A DNA stretch of 8,504 nucleotides from assembly GCA_029881855.1 (NCBI GenBank), contig JAOULU010000056.1, forward strand, positions 1 to 8,504. The letters are read 5' to 3'. Within the stretch, counting starts at the first letter, position 1. Every line of letters starts with the position of its first letter. A program made the position numbers and the translations under genes. The DNA is from Nitrosomonas sp. Its GTDB lineage: Bacteria > Pseudomonadota > Gammaproteobacteria > Burkholderiales > Nitrosomonadaceae. Of this stretch, positions 1 to 5,744 are shown in pieces. The notes below the pieces were generated by a model, which had not been told where the DNA came from, did no database searches, and saw only the letters and a list, made by a program, of their open reading frames with translations.

Positions 1-44
1 GTCTCACGATACTCTTTCACGCCGGCGTTATATGTCTTTGCCAT
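1..44 (-). CDS. cbbL: RuBisCO large subunit, form I (5' end only)
   Basis: Only the first 14 codons lie in the window; the gene runs off the left edge on the minus strand. They read MAKTYNAGVKEYRE, the characteristic N-terminus of form I ribulose-1,5-bisphosphate carboxylase/oxygenase large subunits. The enzyme carboxylates ribulose bisphosphate in the Calvin cycle in the cytoplasm or carboxysome. A GGAG ribosome binding site lies 9 nt before the ATG (plus-strand CTCC at 54-57). Divergence from a CbbR-type regulator at 235 supports the call strongly. Whether cbbS, cbbQ/cbbO or carboxysome genes follow cannot be seen. The identification rests on a short peptide plus context. Confidence 0.88.
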   Translation of the reverse strand, partial: MAKTYNAGVKEYRE

Positions 45-145
45 AATTATTTTCTCCAATTAAATCTATCAATCAAAAATTACAAAAAAGAAGCAGGTAA
101 ATAAAATAGTACTAAAAATAGAAACAGATGAAACAATAATGCAGA

Positions 146-167
146 CTATAACGAATTTAACCTATAA
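146..167. promoter_or_regulatory. Direct repeat in the cbbL-cbbR control region, candidate CbbR site
   Basis: CTATAA occurs at 146-151 and again at 162-167, a 16-bp period that is about one and a half helical turns. On the cbbL strand this reads TTATAG, ten bases, TTATAG. The repeat lies about 100 bp upstream of the cbbL start, where CbbR proteins usually bind to activate the cbb operon and repress their own gene. No convincing sigma70 promoter could be fixed in this very AT-rich spacer. The assignment to CbbR is inferred from position only. Confidence 0.35.
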
Positions 168-195
168 GAACAAATCAATAATTCTAATAACTATG

Positions 196-211
196 ATAAG
201 GTTATGCTTAT
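196..211. promoter_or_regulatory. Inverted repeat just upstream of cbbR, candidate operator
   Basis: ATAAG (196-200) and CTTAT (207-211) form a 5-bp inverted repeat around a 6-bp centre. The flanks extend the dyad imperfectly (atg before, gat after). It ends 23 bp before the cbbR ATG, where a bound LysR protein would block its own transcription. LysR-type operators are loosely palindromic and AT-rich, so the match is suggestive, but chance repeats of this size are common in such DNA. Confidence 0.3.
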
Positions 212-234
212 GATTATTATTGGGTGGTTAATAT

Positions 235-1161
235 ATGCTGCATCTAACTTTACGACAATTAAAAGTATTTGAATCTGTTGCGCGGTATTTGAGTTATTCA
301 CATGCTGCTAGAGTGCTACATTTAAGTCAACCAGCGGTTTCAATGCAGATCAAACAACTGGAGGAGAATGTTAGTCTGCCTTTATTTGAGCAAATGGGCA
401 AGCAAATTTCTCTGACCGAAGCAGGGCGTGAGTTATATCATTACAGTCGCGCCATTTCTCAGCAATTGGCTGATATGGAAGTGGCGTTGGATGAATTAAA
501 GGGTATGGAGCGTGGTAAGCTTAATATTTCCGTTGTTACGACTGCTAATTACTTTGCACCACATCTACTTGCTAAGTTCTGTCAACGATACCAGGGAGTT
601 ACCATTAGTCTGAATGTTTCTAATCGTGAAACTGTTTTAAAACAATTGGCTGATAATGTGATTGATTTGGCTATTATGGGGCAACCGCCTGAGAATCAAG
701 ATATTGCCAGTGAATCTTTTATGGAGAACCCATTGGTTGTTATTGCCCCACCTAACCATCCATTGTGTAAGGTAAGCAAAATAGCAGTTAAAAGACTGGG
801 AAAGGAAATTTTTTTAGTACGTGAGCCTGGTTCTGGTACCCGTAGTGCTATGGAGCGTTTCTTTGCCGCCCATAAAGTAAGCATTAACAAGGGAATGGAA
901 ACAGATACTACCGAAGCTATTAAACAAGCCGTGCAAGCCGGAATGGGGCTAGGTATCATGTCGCAGCACACAGCTGAACTAGAATTAGAGACAGGCCGGT
1001 TAAAAGTATTGGACGTGCAAGGTTTCCCCATTAAGCGTTATTGGCATGTTGTTAATCGAAAGAATAAGCGTCTTTCAGGTGTGGCACAAGCATTCAGAGA
1101 GTTTTTGTTAAAGGAAGCCTCGGGGTTGATGTTAGCGTCAAAGATAAATGAGAATGGCTGA
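235..1161 (+). CDS. cbbR: LysR-type transcriptional regulator of the RuBisCO operon (CbbR)
   Basis: A 308-residue LysR-family regulator, the usual length. The N-terminal winged helix-turn-helix spans about residues 4-63, with the recognition region SQPAVSMQIKQLEEN and the wing LPLFEQMGKQISLTEAG. This region is very like known CbbR proteins, which begin with TLRQLxVFExVAR. A linker helix follows (about 65-90), then the two-lobed co-inducer domain from about residue 93 (LNISVVTTANYF) to 300. CbbR activates Calvin-cycle genes in response to metabolites such as RuBP, PEP or NADPH, depending on species. Divergence from cbbL is the classic arrangement and supports the name. The ATG at 235 follows a GGGTGG sequence with suitable spacing. 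There is no clear terminator downstream. The effector specificity cannot be read from the sequence. Confidence 0.93.
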   Translation: MLHLTLRQLKVFESVARYLSYSHAARVLHLSQPAVSMQIKQLEENVSLPLFEQMGKQISLTEAGRELYHYSRAISQQLADMEVALDELKGMERGKLNISVVTTANYFAPHLLAKFCQRYQGVTISLNVSNRETVLKQLADNVIDLAIMGQPPENQDIASESFMENPLVVIAPPNHPLCKVSKIAVKRLGKEIFLVREPGSGTRSAMERFFAAHKVSINKGMETDTTEAIKQAVQAGMGLGIMSQHTAELELETGRLKVLDVQGFPIKRYWHVVNRKNKRLSGVAQAFREFLLKEASGLMLASKINENG

Positions 1162-1402
1162 GAGAGATACCGTTTGGTTCTTATTTTATAATTCTGGATG
1201 ACTTATAACTTTGCTTGTCATTATGTGTTGTTGGAAATAAATAGTGTTGAAATTAACAACAACAATGTCTCGTTATAATCGTTTAACTTGATGTTTTAAA
1301 TTAATAAGTTTAGAGTTGCTGGTGTTGCTCAAGCACAGTTGCGAGAACAGCATTGAAGAAGAATTTTTTTAGTAAAATCACTTTTTTATAAGGTAGATAG
1401 AT

Positions 1403-1723
1403 ATGAAAAAATCAATTCAAGCTTTTTTAATTATATTTTCCTCAGCGCTTATCATAGGCTGTGCAGGACAGCCTGTTATGAATGAGGTTCCTGGTGGAAT
1501 TTATGCAGGCTATAAAATGGGCAAAGATGCAGAGGGTGCCATTGGGAAAAGGGTAGGTAAGTCCTGTGCTAGTTCTGTTCTTGGTTTGGTTGCTTTTGGT
1601 GACGCGAGTATAAGAACAGCCGCAGCTAATGGTGGAATTACTAAAGTAACTATTGTGGATAAAGAAGCAATACAAATTTTAAATCTTTATGCGACGTACT
1701 GTACCGTTGTCTATGGTGAGTAG
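1403..1723 (+). CDS. Small TRL-like family lipoprotein
   Basis: A 106-residue predicted lipoprotein. The N-terminus has two lysines, a hydrophobic stretch (about 5-18) and a lipobox LIIGC with the lipidated Cys at residue 20. The mature part is about 87 residues. It carries GKSCASSVLGLVAFGDASI (about 52-70) and AAANGGITKVTIVDKE, the pattern I associate with the TRL-like protein family, whose biochemical role is unknown. Cys55 and Cys100 are the only mature cysteines besides the lipid anchor and could form a disulfide in the periplasm. Position +2 is Ala, not Asp, so outer-membrane sorting is expected. AAGG at 1390-1393 lies 9 nt before the ATG. The gene stands alone, with 241 bp before it and a strong terminator after it. 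Confidence 0.72.
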   Translation: MKKSIQAFLIIFSSALIIGCAGQPVMNEVPGGIYAGYKMGKDAEGAIGKRVGKSCASSVLGLVAFGDASIRTAAANGGITKVTIVDKEAIQILNLYATYCTVVYGE

Positions 1724-1782
1724 GTAGTTGGTTATGTTGAATTGTTTCAATAAATAAGAACATAACAAAAGATTTGGTAGTC

Positions 1783-1846
1783 AAAAGCGCAGTTTTTTTG
1801 TTTAAAAATAATACTACTTTATTTTATACAAAAAAACTGCGCTTTT
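1783..1846. terminator. Bidirectional rho-independent terminator with an 18-bp perfect stem
   Basis: The left arm AAAAGCGCAGTTTTTTTG (1783-1800) is the exact reverse complement of 1829-1846. One more T-A pair (1801/1828) and, after a single mismatch, five A-T pairs (1803-1807 with 1822-1826) extend the stem around a loop of about 14 nt. The GC core GCGCAG is flanked by A and T tracts on both sides, so a transcript from either strand ends the hairpin in a short U run. It sits between the convergent lipoprotein gene (stop at 1723) and the decarboxylase-family gene (stop at 1963), as expected for a shared terminator. Confidence 0.85.
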
Positions 1847-1962
1847 ATTCATAGGATCAGTTCGTTGTTTTAGCGTCGTGTATAAATACAAAATATCCCA
1901 AGCGTTCAAGCGCCATTGCTAACTTATTTAAAAAGTGATGCTCTACTAGTGTTAAATCGCGT

Positions 1963-2532
1963 TTAACTCCTTGCGATAATCTTTGTAAACTCTTCATCCA
2001 CGTTAATTTTAGTGGCATTAGCCAAGTGGTTATAAAATACAGCCATGCCAGACATGGCGATAATCTCCATAATTTCTGCGTTATCAAACCCTAATTCTCT
2101 TAAGGTTTGGAAATCTTGTTCGCTTGATGAGTTAGCATCTTCTGCTAGTCTAACGGCAAAATCTATGGCAGCTTTGTCATTTGAATCGTCAACGACATCA
2201 ATCGTATAATCATTAATAAGGCGGTCTATTTGCGCTTGTGTGATACCGATGGTTAAACAAAAAGCATGGTGTGCTGCTTCACAGTAGCGACAATTCTTTA
2301 ATGAAGAAATGGCAACAAAAATCATTTCTTTGAGTCGTCTGCTGAGTTTGCCATTGGTCAGAATATGATCCATTACTGGCCAGATGCCTGCTAATGAGTC
2401 AGGTGAAATTGCCCAGACACGGAAGAAATTGGGTGTAAAGGGTGCATTTAAGGCGATCCTTATTTGACTAAATGTATCTTCAGTCTCAGGCGTTACGGTT
2501 CCATCGGCAACAATCCGGCTTATCATCTTCAT
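1963..2532 (-). CDS. Carboxymuconolactone decarboxylase / AhpD-like family protein
   Basis: A 189-residue all-helical protein of the CMD/AhpD superfamily. The diagnostic motif is NCRYCEAAHHAF at residues 80-91, a CxxCxxxH active site with Cys81, Cys84 and His88. Glu69 precedes it in SRRLKEMIFVAISS, as in peroxidase-like members. The N-terminal segment PFTPNFFRVWAISPDSLAGIW and the C-terminal NAEIMEIIAMSGMAVFYNHLANA are also typical of this subgroup of about 190 residues. AhpD-type proteins reduce peroxides through the redox-active Cys pair, so a thiol-disulfide or alkylhydroperoxidase role is more likely than aromatic lactone decarboxylation, but the substrate is unknown. The gene is monocistronic and divergent from creA. 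Two nearby ATG codons (2532 and 2526) are possible starts; no strong ribosome binding site distinguishes them. Confidence 0.85.
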   Translation of the reverse strand: MKMISRIVADGTVTPETEDTFSQIRIALNAPFTPNFFRVWAISPDSLAGIWPVMDHILTNGKLSRRLKEMIFVAISSLKNCRYCEAAHHAFCLTIGITQAQIDRLINDYTIDVVDDSNDKAAIDFAVRLAEDANSSSEQDFQTLRELGFDNAEIMEIIAMSGMAVFYNHLANATKINVDEEFTKIIARS

Positions 2533-2550
2533 GTCTCGACTCTCACGGTT

Positions 2551-2578
2551 TATTTAAATGAAAATACACCTATTTCAA
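2551..2578 (-). promoter_or_regulatory. Candidate sigma70 promoter of the AhpD-like gene
   Basis: On the minus strand TTGAAA (2578-2573) is followed after 16 bp by TAAATA (2556-2551), 4 to 5 of 6 matches to each consensus hexamer. Transcription would start near 2544, giving a leader of only about a dozen bases before the ATG at 2532. The base composition of the region makes chance matches easy. Confidence 0.3.
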
Positions 2579-2683
2579 TACTAGTTGACCATCTAAATTA
2601 TTCGATTGTTCCCTGATTTATTATTTGACACAAAATAAATGGGTATGATCTGTGTTTTAGGTTAAAAATAAAGGGAATGAGTT

Positions 2684-3187
2684 GTGAAAACACAAGTAAA
2701 AACAATAAAATTATCTGGTTTTAATGGTTCAATACTGGTTGTTTTAATGTCGTTGTTATATCCACTCGCACTTCAAGCTGACGAGATTGGTAGTGTTTCA
2801 ACAAAATTTAAGATACTGGGGGCTAATGATAAAATCGTTATTGAAGCGTTTGATGACCCAGATATCCGAGGGGCAACTTGTTATTTAAGCCGGGCAAAAA
2901 CAGGTGGTGTCAGTGGGGCAGTAGGTATCGCGGAAGATACCTCGGATGCTTCAATTGCTTGCCGGCAAGTCGGACCGATTGTTTTGACCGATGAAGTCAG
3001 AAATGGCAAAGCAGATGGCGATGAAGTGTTCAAGAAAAGCACATCGCTTTTGTTTAAATCGTTACAGGTTGTACGTTTTTACGATGCCAAAAGAAATGTG
3101 TTGGTTTATTTGACCTATAGTGATCGAGTTATTGAAGGTTCACCTAAAAACAGCATTTCGACCATACCTATTATGCCATGGCGGTGA
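2684..3187 (+). CDS. creA: CreA family periplasmic protein
   Basis: A 167-residue protein that matches the CreA family along its length. Recognisable blocks are [13 protein letters not shown] (34-46), [22 protein letters not shown] (54-75), [17 protein letters not shown] (83-99), [21 protein letters not shown] (114-134) and [24 protein letters not shown] near the C-terminus. A signal peptide with a hydrophobic core at about 15-30 and a likely cleavage site ALQA/DE after residue 32 points to the periplasm. Cys66 and Cys93 are conserved-looking and could pair. The function of CreA is not established; in E. coli it sits beside creBCD, but no cre two-component genes are present here. The start is GTG at 2684, preceded by AAGGGA (2671-2676) at 7 nt. 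The gene converges on ffh with 63 bp between stops and no clear hairpin. Confidence 0.92.
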   Translation: MKTQVKTIKLSGFNGSILVVLMSLLYPLALQADEIGSVSTKFKILGANDKIVIEAFDDPDIRGATCYLSRAKTGGVSGAVGIAEDTSDASIACRQVGPIVLTDEVRNGKADGDEVFKKSTSLLFKSLQVVRFYDAKRNVLVYLTYSDRVIEGSPKNSISTIPIMPWR

Positions 3188-3250
3188 ATAATTGGTTTCT
3201 TATAAATGTCTACTGTTTCTTGAGTTTTAATGGATAGGGTGGTGGTTTTA

Positions 3251-4597
3251 TTATGATCGTGGAAGCATGCCTTTAAGTCCACGCATCATTTTTGACATGC
3301 CACCTTTACTCATCATCTTCATCATTTTTTTGGATTGTTCAAATTGAGACAGTAGTCGATTGACTTCTTGTACTGATGCGCCTGATCCTGCGGCAATACG
3401 GCGCTTACGCGATGCTTTAAGAATTTCTGGTTTAGCACGTTCTTGGCGTGTCATGGAGTTAATAATGGCTTCTGTGCGACTAATGACCTTTTCATCTATA
3501 TTGACATTTTGAGCTGCCTGACTAAATTGAGCTGGAAGTTTGTCCATCATGGCACTCATGCCACCCATATTCTTCATTTGCTGAAACTGCGCTTTGAAAT
3601 CATCTAGGTCAAATCCTTTACCAGATTTGACCTTTTTCATTAATTTTTGCGCTTCATGTTCATCTGTGCTGCGTTGTGCTTCTTCAATTAAACCAAGCAC
3701 ATCCCCCATGCCTAGGATTCGAGAGGCGATACGGTCAGGATGAAACGCTTCTAAACCATTTAGTTTTTCAGCTATACCAGCAAATTTAATGGGTTTTCCA
3801 GTGACATGTTTTACGGACAAGGCTGCACCACCACGGGCATCACCATCAAGTTTGGTTAAAATGATGCCAGTTAATGGTAATGCATCTGAAAATGCTTTGG
3901 CAGTATTGACAGCATCTTGGCCCTGCATTGCATCGACAACAAATAATGTTTCTATTGGCTTGAGCAATCTTTCCAGTTCACTGATTTCCTGCATCATCGC
4001 TTCGTCAATACCTAAACGACCAGCCGTATCAACAATTAATACGTCGTGATGATGTTTGCGCGCATAATCTAGTGCGGCAGAAGCAATTTCGCCAGGTTTC
4101 TGTCCATCATGTACTGGAAAAAAATCTGCACCGGTTTGCTCGGCTAGCAGTTCTAGCTGTTGGATAGCAGCTGGTCGATAGATGTCACATGAAACCAGTA
4201 ACACCTTCTTTTTCTTTTGTTCCATCAACCATTTTGCAAGTTTTCCACTACTGGTGGTTTTACCCGCACCTTGTAGTCCAGCCATGAGAATGACTGCAGG
4301 CGGTACTGTTGCGAGATTGAGGTCTTCTTTTTCTCCTCCTATAATGTTAATCAGTTCTTTGTGTACGACACCCACTAAGGCCTGGCCAGGCGTGAGGCTG
4401 GCCATAACCTCGTGCCCCACTGCTTTTTCCTTAACACGTGCTATGAAATCTTTTATAACAGGTAAGGCGACATCTGCTTCTAATAAAGCTAAGCGTACTT
4501 CACGTAATGCTTTTTGGATATTGCTTTCTGTAAGTCTTGCTTCACCACGTAAAGTTTTAATAACACCAGAAAGTCGACCGGTAAGATTGTCAAACAT
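3251..4597 (-). CDS. ffh: Signal recognition particle GTPase Ffh
   Basis: The protein subunit of the bacterial signal recognition particle, which binds 4.5S RNA and signal sequences and delivers ribosomes to FtsY at the inner membrane. The N domain covers residues 1-90 and includes the helix LREVRLALLEADVALPVI. The G domain has G1 GLQGAGKTT (107-115), G3 DTAGR (190-194) and G4 TKLDGDARGG (248-257). The methionine-rich M domain follows from about 325, with the RNA-binding SRKRRIAAGSG (396-406) and a Met-rich tail MMKMMSKGGMSKMMRG. All key motifs are intact and the 448-residue length is normal. A TTG two codons upstream (4603) is possible, but the ATG at 4597 gives MFDNLTGRL, the family N-terminus, with GAGG 8 nt before it. 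Confidence 0.97.
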   Translation of the reverse strand: MFDNLTGRLSGVIKTLRGEARLTESNIQKALREVRLALLEADVALPVIKDFIARVKEKAVGHEVMASLTPGQALVGVVHKELINIIGGEKEDLNLATVPPAVILMAGLQGAGKTTSSGKLAKWLMEQKKKKVLLVSCDIYRPAAIQQLELLAEQTGADFFPVHDGQKPGEIASAALDYARKHHHDVLIVDTAGRLGIDEAMMQEISELERLLKPIETLFVVDAMQGQDAVNTAKAFSDALPLTGIILTKLDGDARGGAALSVKHVTGKPIKFAGIAEKLNGLEAFHPDRIASRILGMGDVLGLIEEAQRSTDEHEAQKLMKKVKSGKGFDLDDFKAQFQQMKNMGGMSAMMDKLPAQFSQAAQNVNIDEKVISRTEAIINSMTRQERAKPEILKASRKRRIAAGSGASVQEVNRLLSQFEQSKKMMKMMSKGGMSKMMRGLKGMLPRS

Positions 4598-4629
4598 ACT
4601 CAAAACCTCACAATATAAATGTGTATAGA

Positions 4630-4635
4630 ATTATA
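4630..4635 (-). promoter_or_regulatory. Candidate -10 element of ffh
   Basis: The plus strand reads ATTATA here, so the minus strand carries a consensus TATAAT. Transcription would start near 4623 and leave a leader of about 26 nt before the ffh ATG at 4597. No good -35 hexamer is seen 16-18 bp further upstream (ATATTT at best), so the call rests on the -10 match and position only. Confidence 0.35.
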
Positions 4636-4671
4636 ATAAGACCGAATTTATTAAATATACAGGTTTATACT

Positions 4672-4699
4672 TTGAATTTGTTAAAGTGCCCTGTAGACT
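4672..4699 (+). promoter_or_regulatory. Candidate sigma70 promoter of the ypjD-like gene
   Basis: TTGAAT (4672-4677) and TAGACT (4694-4699) are separated by 16 bp. Each matches the consensus at four or five positions. Transcription would start near 4706, about 29 nt before the ATG at 4735, in the spacer shared with divergent ffh. This is moderate support at best. Confidence 0.3.
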
Positions 4700-4734
4700 A
4701 ATCAATTGTTTCAGTTTCTTATCTGTAAATACCA

Positions 4735-5580
4735 ATGACCAGCATTTTAACTTATCTTGCGGCTTTTTTGCTTTATACAATGATTGGCTGGTATTTCTGG
4801 CGAAATACGAGAGATCAATCGTCGTTAATTAATGATGACAACGGTGCCTCAGTTACAGCACCTTTGATGCATTATGCCATGCTTGGACCCTTAACGTTTC
4901 ATGCTATAACACTTTATCAGTCAATGTTTGTAGGTGCTGGACTGAGTTTTGGCTTAGGTAGCGCTATCTCAACGATAGTATGGTTAACAGCAATTATATA
5001 TTGGCTCTCTGGTTTTTTTCATCGCCTACAAGGTTTACAGACACTGGTTGCACCCGTGGCAGCGGTGGCGGCAATTGCCGTGTTATTACCTTTGGTTTTT
5101 CCATCCTTACGGCCACTTGAAAACACCGAATTACCTGCGTTTAAGGCACATTTGCTAATAGCTATGATGGCCTATAGTTTGTTGACTATTGCAGCATTGC
5201 ACGCTTTGTTAATGACTGTAGCAGAGCAACATTTACACCATCCAACGAAACAATCTATTCTAAATAATTTACCGCCATTGTTGGCAATGGAAAAACTTTT
5301 ATTTCATATTATTTGGGTTGGATTTATATTGTTAACATTGACGCTTTTAAGTGGCGTAGTTTTTTCTAAAGAAGTATTTGGTCAGCCGCTTACGTTTACG
5401 CACAAAACATTGTTTGGTTTTATTTCTTGGGGCGTTTTTGCTGCATTACTTGCTGGTAGGCATTTATACGGTTGGCGAGGTAGAATTGCAATTCGCTGGA
5501 CATTAACCGGCTTTATTACACTCTTTCTTGCTTATATTGGCAGTAAATTTGTGTTAGAAATTATTTTAAATAGATTCTAG
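4735..5580 (+). CDS. ypjD: CcsA/YpjD-like cytochrome c assembly family inner-membrane protein
   Basis: A 281-residue polytopic protein with about eight hydrophobic segments (roughly 3-22, 46-66, 68-93, 103-123, 137-162, 188-210, 225-241 and 255-275). The C-terminal half matches E. coli YpjD closely in pattern: PPLLAMEKLLFHIIWVGFILLTLTLLSG, then a His in THKTLFGFISWGVF, and GRHLYGWRGR before the last helix. YpjD belongs to the CcsA/CcmF-like family, whose relatives move or attach haem for c-type cytochromes. Candidate haem-ligand histidines are His139, His191, His223 and His243, but the role of YpjD itself is uncertain. Divergence from ffh is the E. coli arrangement. No ribosome binding site is visible before the ATG at 4735, which is chosen because it begins just before the first membrane segment. 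Confidence 0.9.
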   Translation: MTSILTYLAAFLLYTMIGWYFWRNTRDQSSLINDDNGASVTAPLMHYAMLGPLTFHAITLYQSMFVGAGLSFGLGSAISTIVWLTAIIYWLSGFFHRLQGLQTLVAPVAAVAAIAVLLPLVFPSLRPLENTELPAFKAHLLIAMMAYSLLTIAALHALLMTVAEQHLHHPTKQSILNNLPPLLAMEKLLFHIIWVGFILLTLTLLSGVVFSKEVFGQPLTFTHKTLFGFISWGVFAALLAGRHLYGWRGRIAIRWTLTGFITLFLAYIGSKFVLEIILNRF

Positions 5581-5744
5581 AATCAATAAAAACCGAAGTT
5601 TAATTTATAAGCCAATATCATTCTAATAAGATTCCATAATATTGTTTTTCTTATATTAATCAGTCACTAGAGCTCTTTTTGTTAAAGATGCCTATCACAT
5701 AGCCGTTACAAAAGGAATAACAATCCATTTGTAAAGGTTTTTTG

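Noticed and set aside
696..1031. A 111-codon minus-strand open frame inside cbbR
   Set aside because: It lies wholly antisense to a clear LysR gene and shows no domain pattern; a shadow frame.
1226..1264. Inverted repeat TGTTGTTG (1226-1233) / CAACAACA (1257-1264) between cbbR and the lipoprotein gene
   Set aside because: It has a low-complexity trinucleotide-like sequence, a 23-nt gap and no T tract after it, so it is not convincing as a terminator or operator.
2625..2649. TTGACA (2625-2630) and TATGAT (2644-2649) upstream of creA as a sigma70 promoter
   Set aside because: Both hexamers are good, but the 13-bp spacer is too short for a normal sigma70 promoter.
4598..4603. TTG start for ffh two codons upstream
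   Set aside because: The ATG at 4597 gives the family N-terminus MFDNLT and has a better-spaced GAGG.
3789..4628. Two plus-strand open frames (3789-4049 and 4182-4628) antisense to ffh
   Set aside because: The ffh frame shows all SRP GTPase motifs; the opposite frames are Ser-rich, low-information shadows.
5669..5676. AGAGCTCT palindrome followed by T residues before the GGDEF-EAL gene
   Set aside because: An 8-bp palindrome has no loop to fold into a terminator hairpin and is expected by chance.
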